Part shown: positions 41,942 to 50,413 of the stretch, in pieces
Layout of the letters: every line of letters starts with the position of its first letter
Numbering within the stretch: position 1 is the stretch's first letter
Assembly (NCBI RefSeq): GCF_002843305.1
Contig: NZ_PGSG01000006.1
Coordinates: 124,001-188,000, forward strand
Source: Streptomyces barkulensis
GTDB lineage: Bacteria; Actinomycetota; Actinomycetes; Streptomycetales; Streptomycetaceae
Direction: 5' to 3'
Length of the DNA stretch: 64,000 nucleotides
The notes under the pieces: model-generated
The model's database searches: none
What the model was told of the DNA's origin: nothing
The model's input: the letters and a program-made list of their open reading frames with translations, nothing else
Program-made: the position numbers and the translations under genes

Positions 41942-43426
41942 GTGCCGAACGCCAACACTGACAGCCATCCCCAGCAGCAGGCCCACGGGCCCACCCGAGG
42001 GGCTCCTCCGGCGGTGCTGGGGGAAGCCCAGCGCAGAGCCGTGAGCGAACTGCTGCGGGTGTCCCCCGTCGCCGACGACCTGGCCCGCCGCTTCAAGGAT
42101 GCCGGATTCACCCTGGCCCTGGTCGGCGGTTCCGTGCGCGACGCGCTGCTGGGCAGGCTCGGCAACGACCTGGACTTCACCACCGATGCCCGGCCGCAGG
42201 ACATCCTGGCCCTGGTCCGGCCGTGGGCGGACGCGGTGTGGGAGGTGGGTATCGCCTTCGGCACGGTGGGCTGCCGCAAGGACGACTACCAGATCGAGGT
42301 CACCACGTACCGGTCGGAGTCGTACGACCGGACCTCGCGCAAGCCCGAGGTCTCCTACGGCGACTCGATCGAGGAGGACCTGGTCCGCCGGGACTTCACC
42401 GTCAACGCGATGGCGGTCGTGCTGCCCGAGAAGACCTTCGTCGACCCGCACCGGGGTCTGGAGGACCTGGCGCGCCGGGTGCTGAGTACGCCCGGCACCC
42501 CCGAGGACTCCTTCTCCGACGACCCGCTGCGGATGATGCGGGCCGCCCGCTTCGCCGCCCAGCTCGGTTTCGAGGTGGAGGAGGGGGTCGTCGCCGCGAT
42601 GACGGCGATGTCCGAGCGGATCGGGATCGTCTCGGCCGAGAGGGTGCGGGACGAGCTGAACAAACTGATCCTCGCCGATCAGCCCCGTCGCGGCCTGGAG
42701 CTGCTGGTGACGACGGGGCTGGCCGACCGGGTCCTGCCCGAGCTGCCCGCGCTGCGCCTGGAGCGGGATGAGCACCACCGGCACAAGGATGTCTACGAGC
42801 ACACCCTGACCGTGCTGGAGCAGGCCATCGACCTGGAGGAGGACGGTCCGGACCTCACCCTGCGGCTGGCGGCTCTGCTGCATGACATCGGCAAGCCGAA
42901 GACACGCCGGTTCGAGAAGGACGGGCGTGTCTCCTTCCACCACCACGAGGTGGTGGGGGCGAAGATGACCAAGTCCCGGATGACCAAGCTCAAGTACCCG
43001 GGCGAGATGGTGAAGGACGTCTCGCGCCTGGTCGAGCTGCACCTTCGCTTCCACGGCTATGGCACCGGGGAGTGGACCGACTCGGCGGTGCGGCGCTATG
43101 TCCGCGACGCCGGCCCGCTGCTGGAGCGACTGCACAAGCTGACACGGTCGGACTGCACCACGCGCAACAAGCGCAAGGCCAACGCCCTGTCGCGTGCGTA
43201 CGACGGCCTGGAGGAGCGCATCGCGCGACTGAAGGAGCAGGAGGAACTGGACTCCATCCGCCCGGATCTCAACGGCAACGAGATCATGGAGATCATCGGG
43301 CTGCGCCCCGGCCCCGAGGTGGGCGAGGCCTACCGGCACCTGCTGGAGCTGCGGTTGGAGCACGGCCCGATGGGGCGTGAGGCCGCGACCGAGGCCCTCA
43401 GGCAGTGGTGGGCCGGTCGGGACTGA
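41942..43426 (+). CDS. cca: CCA tRNA nucleotidyltransferase / poly(A) polymerase family
   Basis: 494 residues. The head is LVGGSVRDALLGRLGNDLDFTTDA with the catalytic Asp pair. RRDFTVNAMA and DPLRMMRAARFAAQLGF follow, then an HD domain with LLHDIGKPKTRRF. It repairs or adds tRNA 3' CCA. Start GTG 41942 has no ribosome site and sits 8 bases after a -10-like TACCCT, so the mRNA may be leaderless. It is divergent from the DUF6049 gene and overlaps the MFS gene convergently (43398-43426). Confidence 0.92.
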   Translation: MPNANTDSHPQQQAHGPTRGAPPAVLGEAQRRAVSELLRVSPVADDLARRFKDAGFTLALVGGSVRDALLGRLGNDLDFTTDARPQDILALVRPWADAVWEVGIAFGTVGCRKDDYQIEVTTYRSESYDRTSRKPEVSYGDSIEEDLVRRDFTVNAMAVVLPEKTFVDPHRGLEDLARRVLSTPGTPEDSFSDDPLRMMRAARFAAQLGFEVEEGVVAAMTAMSERIGIVSAERVRDELNKLILADQPRRGLELLVTTGLADRVLPELPALRLERDEHHRHKDVYEHTLTVLEQAIDLEEDGPDLTLRLAALLHDIGKPKTRRFEKDGRVSFHHHEVVGAKMTKSRMTKLKYPGEMVKDVSRLVELHLRFHGYGTGEWTDSAVRRYVRDAGPLLERLHKLTRSDCTTRNKRKANALSRAYDGLEERIARLKEQEELDSIRPDLNGNEIMEIIGLRPGPEVGEAYRHLLELRLEHGPMGREAATEALRQWWAGRD

Positions 43427-44747
43427 CCGTATCGCTGTTCTCGTCGCGGTGGCCGTTGCGGCGTTTCACGTGAAACACCGCAACGGCCACCGCTGCGTAC
43501 AGCGCCGTCACCGTCATCACCAGAGCCGGCGAACGGCCGTCCGGAAGGAGCATCAAGGCGGCCACACCGGCGGCACCGACGAAGGCGACGTTGAAGAGCA
43601 TGTCGTACAGGGAGAAGACCCTTCCCCGATAGACATCGTCCACCGATGACTGCACGACCGTGTCCGTGGTGATCTTCGCGCCCTGAGTGGCCAGCCCCAC
43701 CACGAAGGCGGCGCCCAACACGGGAACGGGCCGGAAGGGCAGCGCCAGCGCGGGCACCAGTACCGCGGCCCCCGCGGCACACAACGCGATCCAGCCGAAC
43801 CGGCCGACGCGCTGTACGGCCCAGGGAGTGATGACGGCCGCGGTGAAGAAACCCAGTCCGGAGACACCCACAGCCAGCCCCAGAAGCGCCATTCCGCCCA
43901 GCAGGCCTCCGCCGTCGCCGCTGCCTCCCCCGCCGCCACCGTCCCAGGCATACCGGCTCAGCATCAGCACCATCACCGTCAGTGCTCCGTAGCAGAAGCG
44001 CAGCACCGCCATCGAGGCGAGTGACTGGGCGGCTCTGCGTCGCTCCCCCAGATGGCGGAGCCCGGCGACCAGTCCGTGTGCGACATCGGCCAGCGCGATG
44101 CTCAGCCGGGCCCGGATGATCGTGTCAGGCCCGAGCGTTCCACGGCCGATCCGGAGTGATGCCAGGGCGCCCAGCAGATAGAGACCGGCACCGAGAGCCA
44201 CGACCATGGCGTCCGCACCCGGGCCGTCCGGGGCGGGGATCCTCACGAGGAATGCGAGCCCGCCTCCCGCGGTGGCCGCCAGGGTGCCCGCAGTGGGGGA
44301 CAGGGAGTTCGCCATCACCAGCCGTTCGCCGTCCACCACATGCGGCAGCGCGGCGGAGAGCCCGGCGAGTACGAAGCGGTTGACGGCGGTGACCGAGAGC
44401 GCGGCGAGGTAGAACAGCCACACTGGTGCCGAGGTCAGCACCAGTGCCGCGGTGGCGGTCGCCAGCACGGCGCGCAGCAGATTGCCGAACAGCAGCACCT
44501 GCCGCCGCTGCCACCGGTCGAGCAGTACTCCGGCGAAGGGGCCGAGCAGCGAGTACGGCAGCAGTAGGACGGCCATCGCGGAGGCGATGGCGGCGGGAGA
44601 AGTCTGCTGCTCGGGGGAGAAGACCACATAGGCGGCGAGCGCGACCTGGAAGACTCCGTCGGCCGACTGGGACAGCAGCCGTACCGCCAGCAGTCGGCGG
44701 AAGCCGGAGAAGCGCAGGAGCACGCGCAGATCACGCACAACAGCCAT
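43398..44747 (-). CDS. MFS transporter
   Basis: About 449 residues, 12 predicted helices, with the motif-A-like LLDRWQRRQVLLFGNLLRA between helices 2 and 3. A Gly-rich loop (GGGGGGSGDGGG) interrupts the middle. The substrate is unknown. I start it at ATG 44747 after GAGG. The C-terminal codons contain a parS palindrome, read as FHVK, and the last 29 bases overlap the cca end on the opposite strand. Confidence 0.9.
   Translation of the reverse strand: MAVVRDLRVLLRFSGFRRLLAVRLLSQSADGVFQVALAAYVVFSPEQQTSPAAIASAMAVLLLPYSLLGPFAGVLLDRWQRRQVLLFGNLLRAVLATATAALVLTSAPVWLFYLAALSVTAVNRFVLAGLSAALPHVVDGERLVMANSLSPTAGTLAATAGGGLAFLVRIPAPDGPGADAMVVALGAGLYLLGALASLRIGRGTLGPDTIIRARLSIALADVAHGLVAGLRHLGERRRAAQSLASMAVLRFCYGALTVMVLMLSRYAWDGGGGGGSGDGGGLLGGMALLGLAVGVSGLGFFTAAVITPWAVQRVGRFGWIALCAAGAAVLVPALALPFRPVPVLGAAFVVGLATQGAKITTDTVVQSSVDDVYRGRVFSLYDMLFNVAFVGAAGVAALMLLPDGRSPALVMTVTALYAAVAVAVFHVKRRNGHRDENSDTVSPDRPTTA
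43446..43493. repeat. parS: 48-bp near-perfect palindrome with central parS
   Basis: parS GTTTCACGTGAAAC at 43463-43476 lies at the exact centre of a 48-base palindrome with one mismatched pair (43462/43477). It begins 20 bases after the cca stop and lies inside the MFS gene tail, so it can serve both as parS site 5 and as the cca terminator. Confidence 0.88.
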
Positions 44748-44799
44748 GCGGTCAGCCTCACACACCCGCCCGTCGGGGAGGCGCAGCGCCCCGGGTACG

Positions 44800-44843
44800 G
44801 CCGGTCCCTGCGGTGTTTCACGTGAAACACCGCAGGGACCGGC
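44800..44843. repeat. parS: 44-bp perfect palindrome with central parS
   Basis: parS site 6 (44815-44828) at the centre of a perfect 44-base palindrome (44800-44843) between the minus-strand GT87 gene and MFS gene. It is placed as a terminator for the GT87 gene 49 bases after its stop. Confidence 0.92.
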
Positions 44844-44891
44844 GAGCGTCGTTCCCCGCCGGTGCCGGGCTCCCGGCGTGCCGTCCGGTTC

Positions 44892-46421
44892 TCAGGGAGC
44901 TGAGAGTCCTGAGGGCTCTGAGAGCTCTGAGGACTCTGAGGGTTCTGAGTGCCCTGAGTGTCCTGAGGGCTCTGAGGGCCGGGGAGAGCCGGGAAGAGCC
45001 GGGTGGCGATCCCCTCGGGAGCCGAGGACGAAGACATCGGGTGCGTGGTCGAGGACACCCCCGGAGGGGTCGTCGGAGCCGTCCCGGCGGACCACATCCC
45101 GGTCCGGCAGCAGGATGTCCCGCACCACCACGGCGCACAGATACAGCGTGCCCAGCAGATGGAGCACGATCGCGAACTGGTAGCCCTCGGTGGGCAGCCC
45201 ATGGTGGTCGTCACCGCTGCCCGTGTAGGCCAGGTAGAACCAGATGCCGAGGTAGTACATCACCTCGCACGCCTGCCAGATCAGGAAGTCGCGCCAGCGC
45301 GGCCGGGCCAGGGCGGCCAGCGGGATCAGCCACAGCACGTACTGCGGCGAGTAGACCTTGTTGGTCACGATGAACAGGGCGACCACGAGGAAGGCGAGCT
45401 GCGCGAAGCGCGGACGGCGCGGCGCGCGCAGGGTGAGCAGGGCGATCGCCGCACAGCCCAGCAGCACCAGCAGTGTGGCGTAGGTGTTGGCGTGCTCCAG
45501 CGGGTCGCCGGTGCGCTGCGAGATGATCAGCCAGAACGAACCGAAGTCGATGTTCCGTTCCTGGCTGAAGGCGTAGAACTTTCCCCAGCCCTCCGGGGCG
45601 AGCAGTATGACGGGCAGGTTCACCGCCAGCCAGGAGGCCACGGCTCCGCCCAGTGCCGCGCCGAACGCCCTCCAGCGTCCCGCACGCCAGCAGAGCACCA
45701 GCAGCGGCCCCAGCAGCAGGAACGGATAGAACTTGGCGGCGGTCGCCAGCCCCAGCAGCACCCCCGAGGCGAACGGGCGGCTGCGCGCCCACATCAGCAT
45801 CGAGGCGGCGGTCAGGGACACCGCCAGCAGGTCCCAGTTGATCGTCGCGGTGAGCGCGAGGGCCGGGGCGAGTGCGACCAGCAGCGCGTCCCATGGGCGC
45901 CGCCGGTGGGTACGGGCGACGCACACCACCAGGACGGCGGCGCAGACCATCAGCATCCCGGCGTTGACCGTCCAGTAGATCTGCTGCCGCTGCATCATCT
46001 CGCCGCCCTGCGGTGTGAACCAGGACGCCACCTCCATGAACACCCCGGTCAGCACCGGGTACTCCAGATACTCCATCCCACCGGAGACCTCCTGGGGGAT
46101 GCGGTCGAAGTACGGCGTGAGATCGGCGGCGAAGCCGCGACCGGTGTAGAGGTGCGGGATGTCGGAGTAGCAGGCGTGCACATACTGGCTGGTCGCCCCG
46201 CGGAACCAGCCGCTCTCGTAGCAGGGCACTTTCTGCACCATGCCGAGCGCGAACATCCCCAGCATCACCAGCAGCACGACCCGTACCGGCGTCCACCAGG
46301 ACCCTCCGGTCAGCGCACGCCTGCCGATCGGCCCGCCGATCAGCTCGCTGCCCGCGGCGGAGACCTCGTCCTGGACGGTGGGCCGTACCGGTGCCTGCTG
46401 CTCCTGGTGCGCGCTCGTCAT
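44892..46421 (-). CDS. GT87-like polyprenol-dependent mannosyltransferase, membrane
   Basis: About 509 residues with about ten hydrophobic helices. Features of GT87 enzymes: an early luminal loop (YLEYPVLTGVFMEVASWF, with acidic residues), GVLLGLATAAKFYPFLLLGP, and NKVYSPQYVLWLIPL. Such enzymes add mannose to polyprenol-based glycolipids outside the membrane. Start ATG 46421. The C-terminal about 30 residues are Ser/Glu/Pro/Gly repeats. Rv0051 of mycobacteria has the same place beside ponA1. Confidence 0.88.
   Translation of the reverse strand: MTSAHQEQQAPVRPTVQDEVSAAGSELIGGPIGRRALTGGSWWTPVRVVLLVMLGMFALGMVQKVPCYESGWFRGATSQYVHACYSDIPHLYTGRGFAADLTPYFDRIPQEVSGGMEYLEYPVLTGVFMEVASWFTPQGGEMMQRQQIYWTVNAGMLMVCAAVLVVCVARTHRRRPWDALLVALAPALALTATINWDLLAVSLTAASMLMWARSRPFASGVLLGLATAAKFYPFLLLGPLLVLCWRAGRWRAFGAALGGAVASWLAVNLPVILLAPEGWGKFYAFSQERNIDFGSFWLIISQRTGDPLEHANTYATLLVLLGCAAIALLTLRAPRRPRFAQLAFLVVALFIVTNKVYSPQYVLWLIPLAALARPRWRDFLIWQACEVMYYLGIWFYLAYTGSGDDHHGLPTEGYQFAIVLHLLGTLYLCAVVVRDILLPDRDVVRRDGSDDPSGGVLDHAPDVFVLGSRGDRHPALPGSPRPSEPSGHSGHSEPSESSELSEPSGLSAP
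44895..44980 (-). repeat. Tandem 9-bp coding repeat at the GT87 gene end
   Basis: About nine imperfect copies of a CTGAGGGCT-like 9-mer, coding SEPSGHSGHSEPSESSE-type residues at the protein tail. The repeats are in frame, so copy changes would vary tail length without frameshift. Confidence 0.75.
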
Positions 46422-46640
46422 GGGCCACATCCTGCCGTATGGCGGATCCGGGCACGCGGTACGCGAGGCGGTGGCCCGCCGGTCCCGGCTGCCCCGGCGG
46501 GCCGGGCCAGGCTGGGACGGCCGGGACGGCCGGGACCGGAGAAGCCGGAAGCGGCGCCGTTTCCGACGCCGCTTCCCATGTCCTTCTCAGCGCTCCCAGC
46601 CGGAGTCCCGGCAGAGGGCGGTCACTGCCCGAGGCCTTTC

Positions 46641-49286
46641 TCAGGAGCCGTCCTGGCCCCAGATCCCGCCGCCGTTGCCGCCGTTTCCTCCATTGCCGTT
46701 CCCGCCGGTGTCGGTTCCGCCGGTGTCCGTGCCCCCGGTGTCGGTTCCGCCGGTGTCCGTGCCCCCGGTGTCGGTTCCGCCGGTGTCCGTGCCCCCGGTG
46801 TCGGTTCCGCCGGTGTCCGTGCCCCCGGTGTCGTCACAGAACCAGTCGTTGGGACGGCAGGTGCTCGACGGAGGCCCGGACGGCGTCTCCTGGGACGGCG
46901 ACGGCTCCGTGCTGGGCTCGGGCTCCTCGCTCTCCGACGGCGACGGCTCGGGCTCCTCGCTCTCCGACGGCGACGGCGACGGCGACGGGGCACCGACCTG
47001 GTCGATCTTCTTGCCGACCGGACCGGGCTCGGGGAAGTCCTTCGTCGGCACTCCCTTGAGCGCGCTCTTCATGTACGCGGTCCACACCTCGGTGGGCAGC
47101 CGGCCACCGTGGATGGATTCGAAACCACCCGTGTTGTTCATCGACAGCAGGGTGCGCTTCTCCGGGTCCGTGCGGAACAGGGTGACCGCGGTGGACAGCT
47201 GCGGGGTGTACCCCACCCACCAGGCGGACTTGTTCTTGTCGGTCGTACCGGTCTTGCCCGCCACAGGGCGGCCCAGCCCCTGGGCCCTGGTGCCCGTGCC
47301 GTGCGGCTTCTCGACGACGCCGCGCAGCACATCGGTGACGGTGTCGGCGATGTCGGAGTCCATCGCCGTCTCCTTCTGGGGCTTCTCGAAGCCGGGCTCC
47401 TCCTCGCCGTTGTGCGTCACCCTCCGCACCGTGTAGGTGTCGACCTGGGTTCCCGAGGCGGCGAAGGTCGCATAGGAGTTGGCCATCTCGATGGCGCCCG
47501 GGGTGGAGGTGCCCAGCGCGAAGGACGGGTTGAGGTTCGGGTCGAAGCTGTCCTTCTCGATGCCCGCGCTCTCCGCCATGCCCTTGACCTTGTCCATGCC
47601 CACGTCCATGCCGAGCTGGACGAACGGGGTGTTGGCGGAGACCTCCATGGCCCGGCGCAGGGTGACGTACCCGTGGTCCTTGTCACCGTCGTTCACCTGG
47701 TAGAAGGGGTTGCCCTCCTTGTCCAGGTAGTCGGTGCCGTCCTGCTGCTTGACCTTCAGCTTGTTGTCGCCGTTGTACTCGCTGCTCGGTGCGATGCCCA
47801 CACCGTTGCTCTTGTAGGTGCCGTGCTCCATGGCCGCGGCCAGCACGAACGGCTTCCACGTCGAGCCCACCGGGACGCCCAGGGTGTCCGCGTTGTTGGT
47901 GAAGTGACCATTTTCGAAGCCCGGGCCGCCGTAGATGGCCACGACCTTGCCCGTGCCCGGCTCCACCGAGGCGGCGCCGAACTGCACGAACTTGTCGGTC
48001 TTGGGGCTTTTCTCGGGGTCGATGTACTGCTTGGTGACCTTGTTGACCGCCTTCTCCATCGCGGCGGTCTTCTTCTTGTCGAAGGTCGTGTAGATCTGGT
48101 AACCGCCCTGGTCGAACTTCTGCTTGCTGATGCCCAGGGTCTTCTTGACCTCGGCCTCGGCGAGGGCGGCCAGATAGCCGGCCTGCCCGTTGAGCCCGGC
48201 CTGGGCCTTGCGCGGGGCGATCTTGGGGAACTTGTACTTGTCCCGCTCGCTCTGGTCCATCAGCTTCAGATCGACCTGCCGGTCCATCACCCAGTTCCAG
48301 CGCTTCACGGCGCGCTTCCGGTTCTCCTCGGGGGAGGAGTTGGGCCCCTCGCCGCCGGCCGGGTCGTACAGGTCGGCGCCCTTGAGGACGGTGGTGAGCA
48401 GTGCGCTCTCGGAGGGTGTGAGGTCCTTGGCGTCCTTCTCGAAGTACGCCTGGGAGGCAGCCTGGATACCGTGCGCGCCGCGCCCGTAGTAGCTGGTGTT
48501 CAGGTAGCCCTGGAGGATCTCCTCCTTGCTCATCTGGGCGTTGACCTTGATGGAGATGAACAGCTCCCGCGCCTTGCGGGCGATGGTCTGGTCCGGGCTC
48601 AGATAGTTGTTCTTGACGAACTGCTGGGTGATGGTCGAGCCGCCCTGGGTGTCGCCGCCCGTGGCCATGTTGAACACCGCCCGGCCGATGCCGATCGGGT
48701 CGACGCCCTTGTCCTCCCAGAAGGTTGCGTTCTCGGCGGCGACGACCGCCTTCTGCATCGACTCGGGGATGTCCTCTATCTTGATGTTCTGCCGGTTGGT
48801 CTTCCCGGCTCTGGCCATGACGGTGTCGTCGGACCAGTAGTAGACGTTGTTCTGCTGGAGCGCCGCTATGTTCTCGTCCGGCACCTCCACCATGGCCAGC
48901 GCCAGCCCGCCGAGGCCGATCAGCATCCCCATGAAGGCCATGGCCAGGCCGGTGACCAGCTTCCAGGACGGCATCCAGCGCCGCCAGCCGTACTTGCCGG
49001 ACCTGGGGTAGTCGATGAAGCGCTTCTTCTCGGGCTCGTAGCGCCCCCGCCTGCGGCCGACGACCGTGACGTCCCCGGCGTTGTCGGCCGCCCGGCGTCT
49101 GCCGCCTCCGCCGCCGGCGCGCTGTGCCGCGCGCCGCGCCTCGGCCCGGCCGCCGTGGGGGCGGTCCGAGGGCATGCCGTGGGAAGCGGTGGAGCCATAC
49201 GGCTGTGCGGCACGCCGACCGCCTGACGGCGGCTGTGCGGCGCGCCGGCCACGCGACTGCGGTGGCTTACGACGGTGCTCGCTCAT
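46641..49286 (-). CDS. Class A penicillin-binding protein (transglycosylase/transpeptidase)
   Basis: 881 residues: a basic Arg/Ala-rich cytosolic N-terminus, a membrane helix (about 110-132), the GT51 domain with AAENATFWEDKG and GGSTITQQFVKN, then the transpeptidase with SxxK GSTWKPF, SxN SAN and KTG KTGTTDKNK, so both activities look intact. The tail is Ser/Pro/Glu-rich, then (TDTGG) repeats and a Gly/Asn end. It builds and cross-links peptidoglycan. Start ATG 49286 has GAGGAG about 13 bases upstream. ponA1-like by position. Confidence 0.95.
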   Translation of the reverse strand: MSEHRRKPPQSRGRRAAQPPSGGRRAAQPYGSTASHGMPSDRPHGGRAEARRAAQRAGGGGGRRRAADNAGDVTVVGRRRGRYEPEKKRFIDYPRSGKYGWRRWMPSWKLVTGLAMAFMGMLIGLGGLALAMVEVPDENIAALQQNNVYYWSDDTVMARAGKTNRQNIKIEDIPESMQKAVVAAENATFWEDKGVDPIGIGRAVFNMATGGDTQGGSTITQQFVKNNYLSPDQTIARKARELFISIKVNAQMSKEEILQGYLNTSYYGRGAHGIQAASQAYFEKDAKDLTPSESALLTTVLKGADLYDPAGGEGPNSSPEENRKRAVKRWNWVMDRQVDLKLMDQSERDKYKFPKIAPRKAQAGLNGQAGYLAALAEAEVKKTLGISKQKFDQGGYQIYTTFDKKKTAAMEKAVNKVTKQYIDPEKSPKTDKFVQFGAASVEPGTGKVVAIYGGPGFENGHFTNNADTLGVPVGSTWKPFVLAAAMEHGTYKSNGVGIAPSSEYNGDNKLKVKQQDGTDYLDKEGNPFYQVNDGDKDHGYVTLRRAMEVSANTPFVQLGMDVGMDKVKGMAESAGIEKDSFDPNLNPSFALGTSTPGAIEMANSYATFAASGTQVDTYTVRRVTHNGEEEPGFEKPQKETAMDSDIADTVTDVLRGVVEKPHGTGTRAQGLGRPVAGKTGTTDKNKSAWWVGYTPQLSTAVTLFRTDPEKRTLLSMNNTGGFESIHGGRLPTEVWTAYMKSALKGVPTKDFPEPGPVGKKIDQVGAPSPSPSPSESEEPEPSPSESEEPEPSTEPSPSQETPSGPPSSTCRPNDWFCDDTGGTDTGGTDTGGTDTGGTDTGGTDTGGTDTGGTDTGGTDTGGNGNGGNGGNGGGIWGQDGS
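46711..46830 (-). repeat. Four perfect 30-bp tandem repeats coding TDTGGTDTGG
   Basis: Identical 30-bp units at 46711-46740, 46741-46770, 46771-46800 and 46801-46830, in frame in the penicillin-binding protein tail. Identity at all codon positions implies recent expansion or gene conversion. Confidence 0.9.
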
Positions 49287-49726
49287 GTGGAACAGCTACT
49301 CCTCGGGCAGGCGCTCGCGCCTGAAGGCGGCAGTGTACTTCCAGTCCCCCGAAGTGCGGCCCGCCCACGTTCCCAGAACTGGCCGCACTGCACCCGGGAC
49401 GAGGACGCGTCCGACGCCTCGTTGGTTCCCGGTGGCCTTCTGCACAGCGGACAGACTACGTAGGTACGAAAACCCCATCTCCGGCATTCAGGAGAAAGAG
49501 GGGCTACCGAGCTGTAGTGAAGGAGCGATGTGAAACCGCTCACTCTCCCCCGCGCCCACCCCCCCTTGTCGCGCCTGTGGAGGCGCTCTATCGTCTTCGC
49601 TATCGCCCCGATGTATCGAGTCGATACATCGGTGAGAGACAATGGCACAGGACGACGGGGCGCGAGCCCGAGGCGGCCGCCCGCGGACGGGCCGGCCGGC
49701 GGACACCGGTGGAAGGAGTGACGGCG
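49287..49726. other. Divergent spacer between penicillin-binding protein and PadR genes
   Basis: 440 bases with no gene I trust. It holds an inverted repeat (AGTGCGGCC / GGCCGCACT, about 49355-49393) near the penicillin-binding protein start and the PadR-type operator at 49609-49631. Short frames on both strands are not supported. Confidence 0.55.
49609..49631. promoter_or_regulatory. Perfect palindromic PadR-type operator
   Basis: 11-base arms CGATGTATCGA (49609-49619) and TCGATACATCG (49621-49631) around one G. The inner ATGT/ACAT halves match the PadR-family half-site. It lies 96 bases before the PadR-type gene start, so autoregulation is likely. Confidence 0.75.
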
Positions 49727-50338
49727 ATGGGCAGACGCTCGGGAATCCTGGAGTTCGCCGTCCTCGGACTGCTCCGCGAGTCACCCATGCACGGTTACGA
49801 GCTGCGCAAACGGCTCAACACCTCGCTGGGCGTCTTCCGGGCCTTCAGCTACGGCTCCCTCTACCCCTGCCTGAAGACGCTGGTCCAGCGCGGATGGTTG
49901 GCCGAGGAGCCCGGCGACGAGCCCGAGGACTCCCTCGCGGCGCCGCTCACCGGACGCCGGGCCAAGATCGTCTACCGGCTCACGGCCGAGGGGAAGGAGC
50001 GCTTCGAGGAGCTCCTCTCCCAGACGGGGCCGGACACCTGGGAGGACGAGGGGTTCGGCGTCCGTTTCGCCTTCTTCGGCCAGACCTCGCGCGATGTGCG
50101 GATGCGGGTGCTGGAAGGCCGCCGCAGCCGCCTGGAGGAGCGCCTCGCCAAGATGCGCACCGCCCTGGCCCGCACGCGGGAGCGGCTGGACGACTACACC
50201 CTCGAACTGCAGCGACACGGCATGGAGTCCGTGGAGCGCGAGGTCCGCTGGCTCAACGAACTCATCGAGAGCGAGCGGGCGGGGCGTGATCAGCATCGGG
50301 GGCAGACCCCGCCCGATCCGTCCGATGACACCGCGTGA
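49727..50338 (+). CDS. PadR family transcriptional regulator upstream of ino1
   Basis: 203 residues: a winged-helix domain (about 5-90; LEFAVLGLLRESPMHGYELRKRL, SYGSLYPCLKTLVQRGWL, YRLTAEGKERFEELL) and a helical C-terminal dimerisation part. Start ATG 49727 has GGAAGGAG eight bases upstream. The gene before ino1 is also PadR-like in mycobacteria (Rv0047c). It ends 75 bases before ino1, so control of inositol synthesis is plausible but not shown. Confidence 0.9.
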   Translation: MGRRSGILEFAVLGLLRESPMHGYELRKRLNTSLGVFRAFSYGSLYPCLKTLVQRGWLAEEPGDEPEDSLAAPLTGRRAKIVYRLTAEGKERFEELLSQTGPDTWEDEGFGVRFAFFGQTSRDVRMRVLEGRRSRLEERLAKMRTALARTRERLDDYTLELQRHGMESVEREVRWLNELIESERAGRDQHRGQTPPDPSDDTA

Positions 50339-50413
50339 AGGTCCGCACCGAGCGGGCCGGCACCAACACCACCGTCGGAAACGACACGGAACAAACACAG
50401 GGAGCAACCGCCA

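Noticed and set aside
46711..46830. Regular 30-bp repeats resembling a CRISPR array
   Set aside because: No spacers; they are contiguous in-frame coding repeats of TDTGG.
45003..49226. 1407-codon open frame on the plus strand opposite the GT87 and penicillin-binding protein genes
   Set aside because: An antisense frame from high GC content; the minus-strand genes have clear domains and signals.
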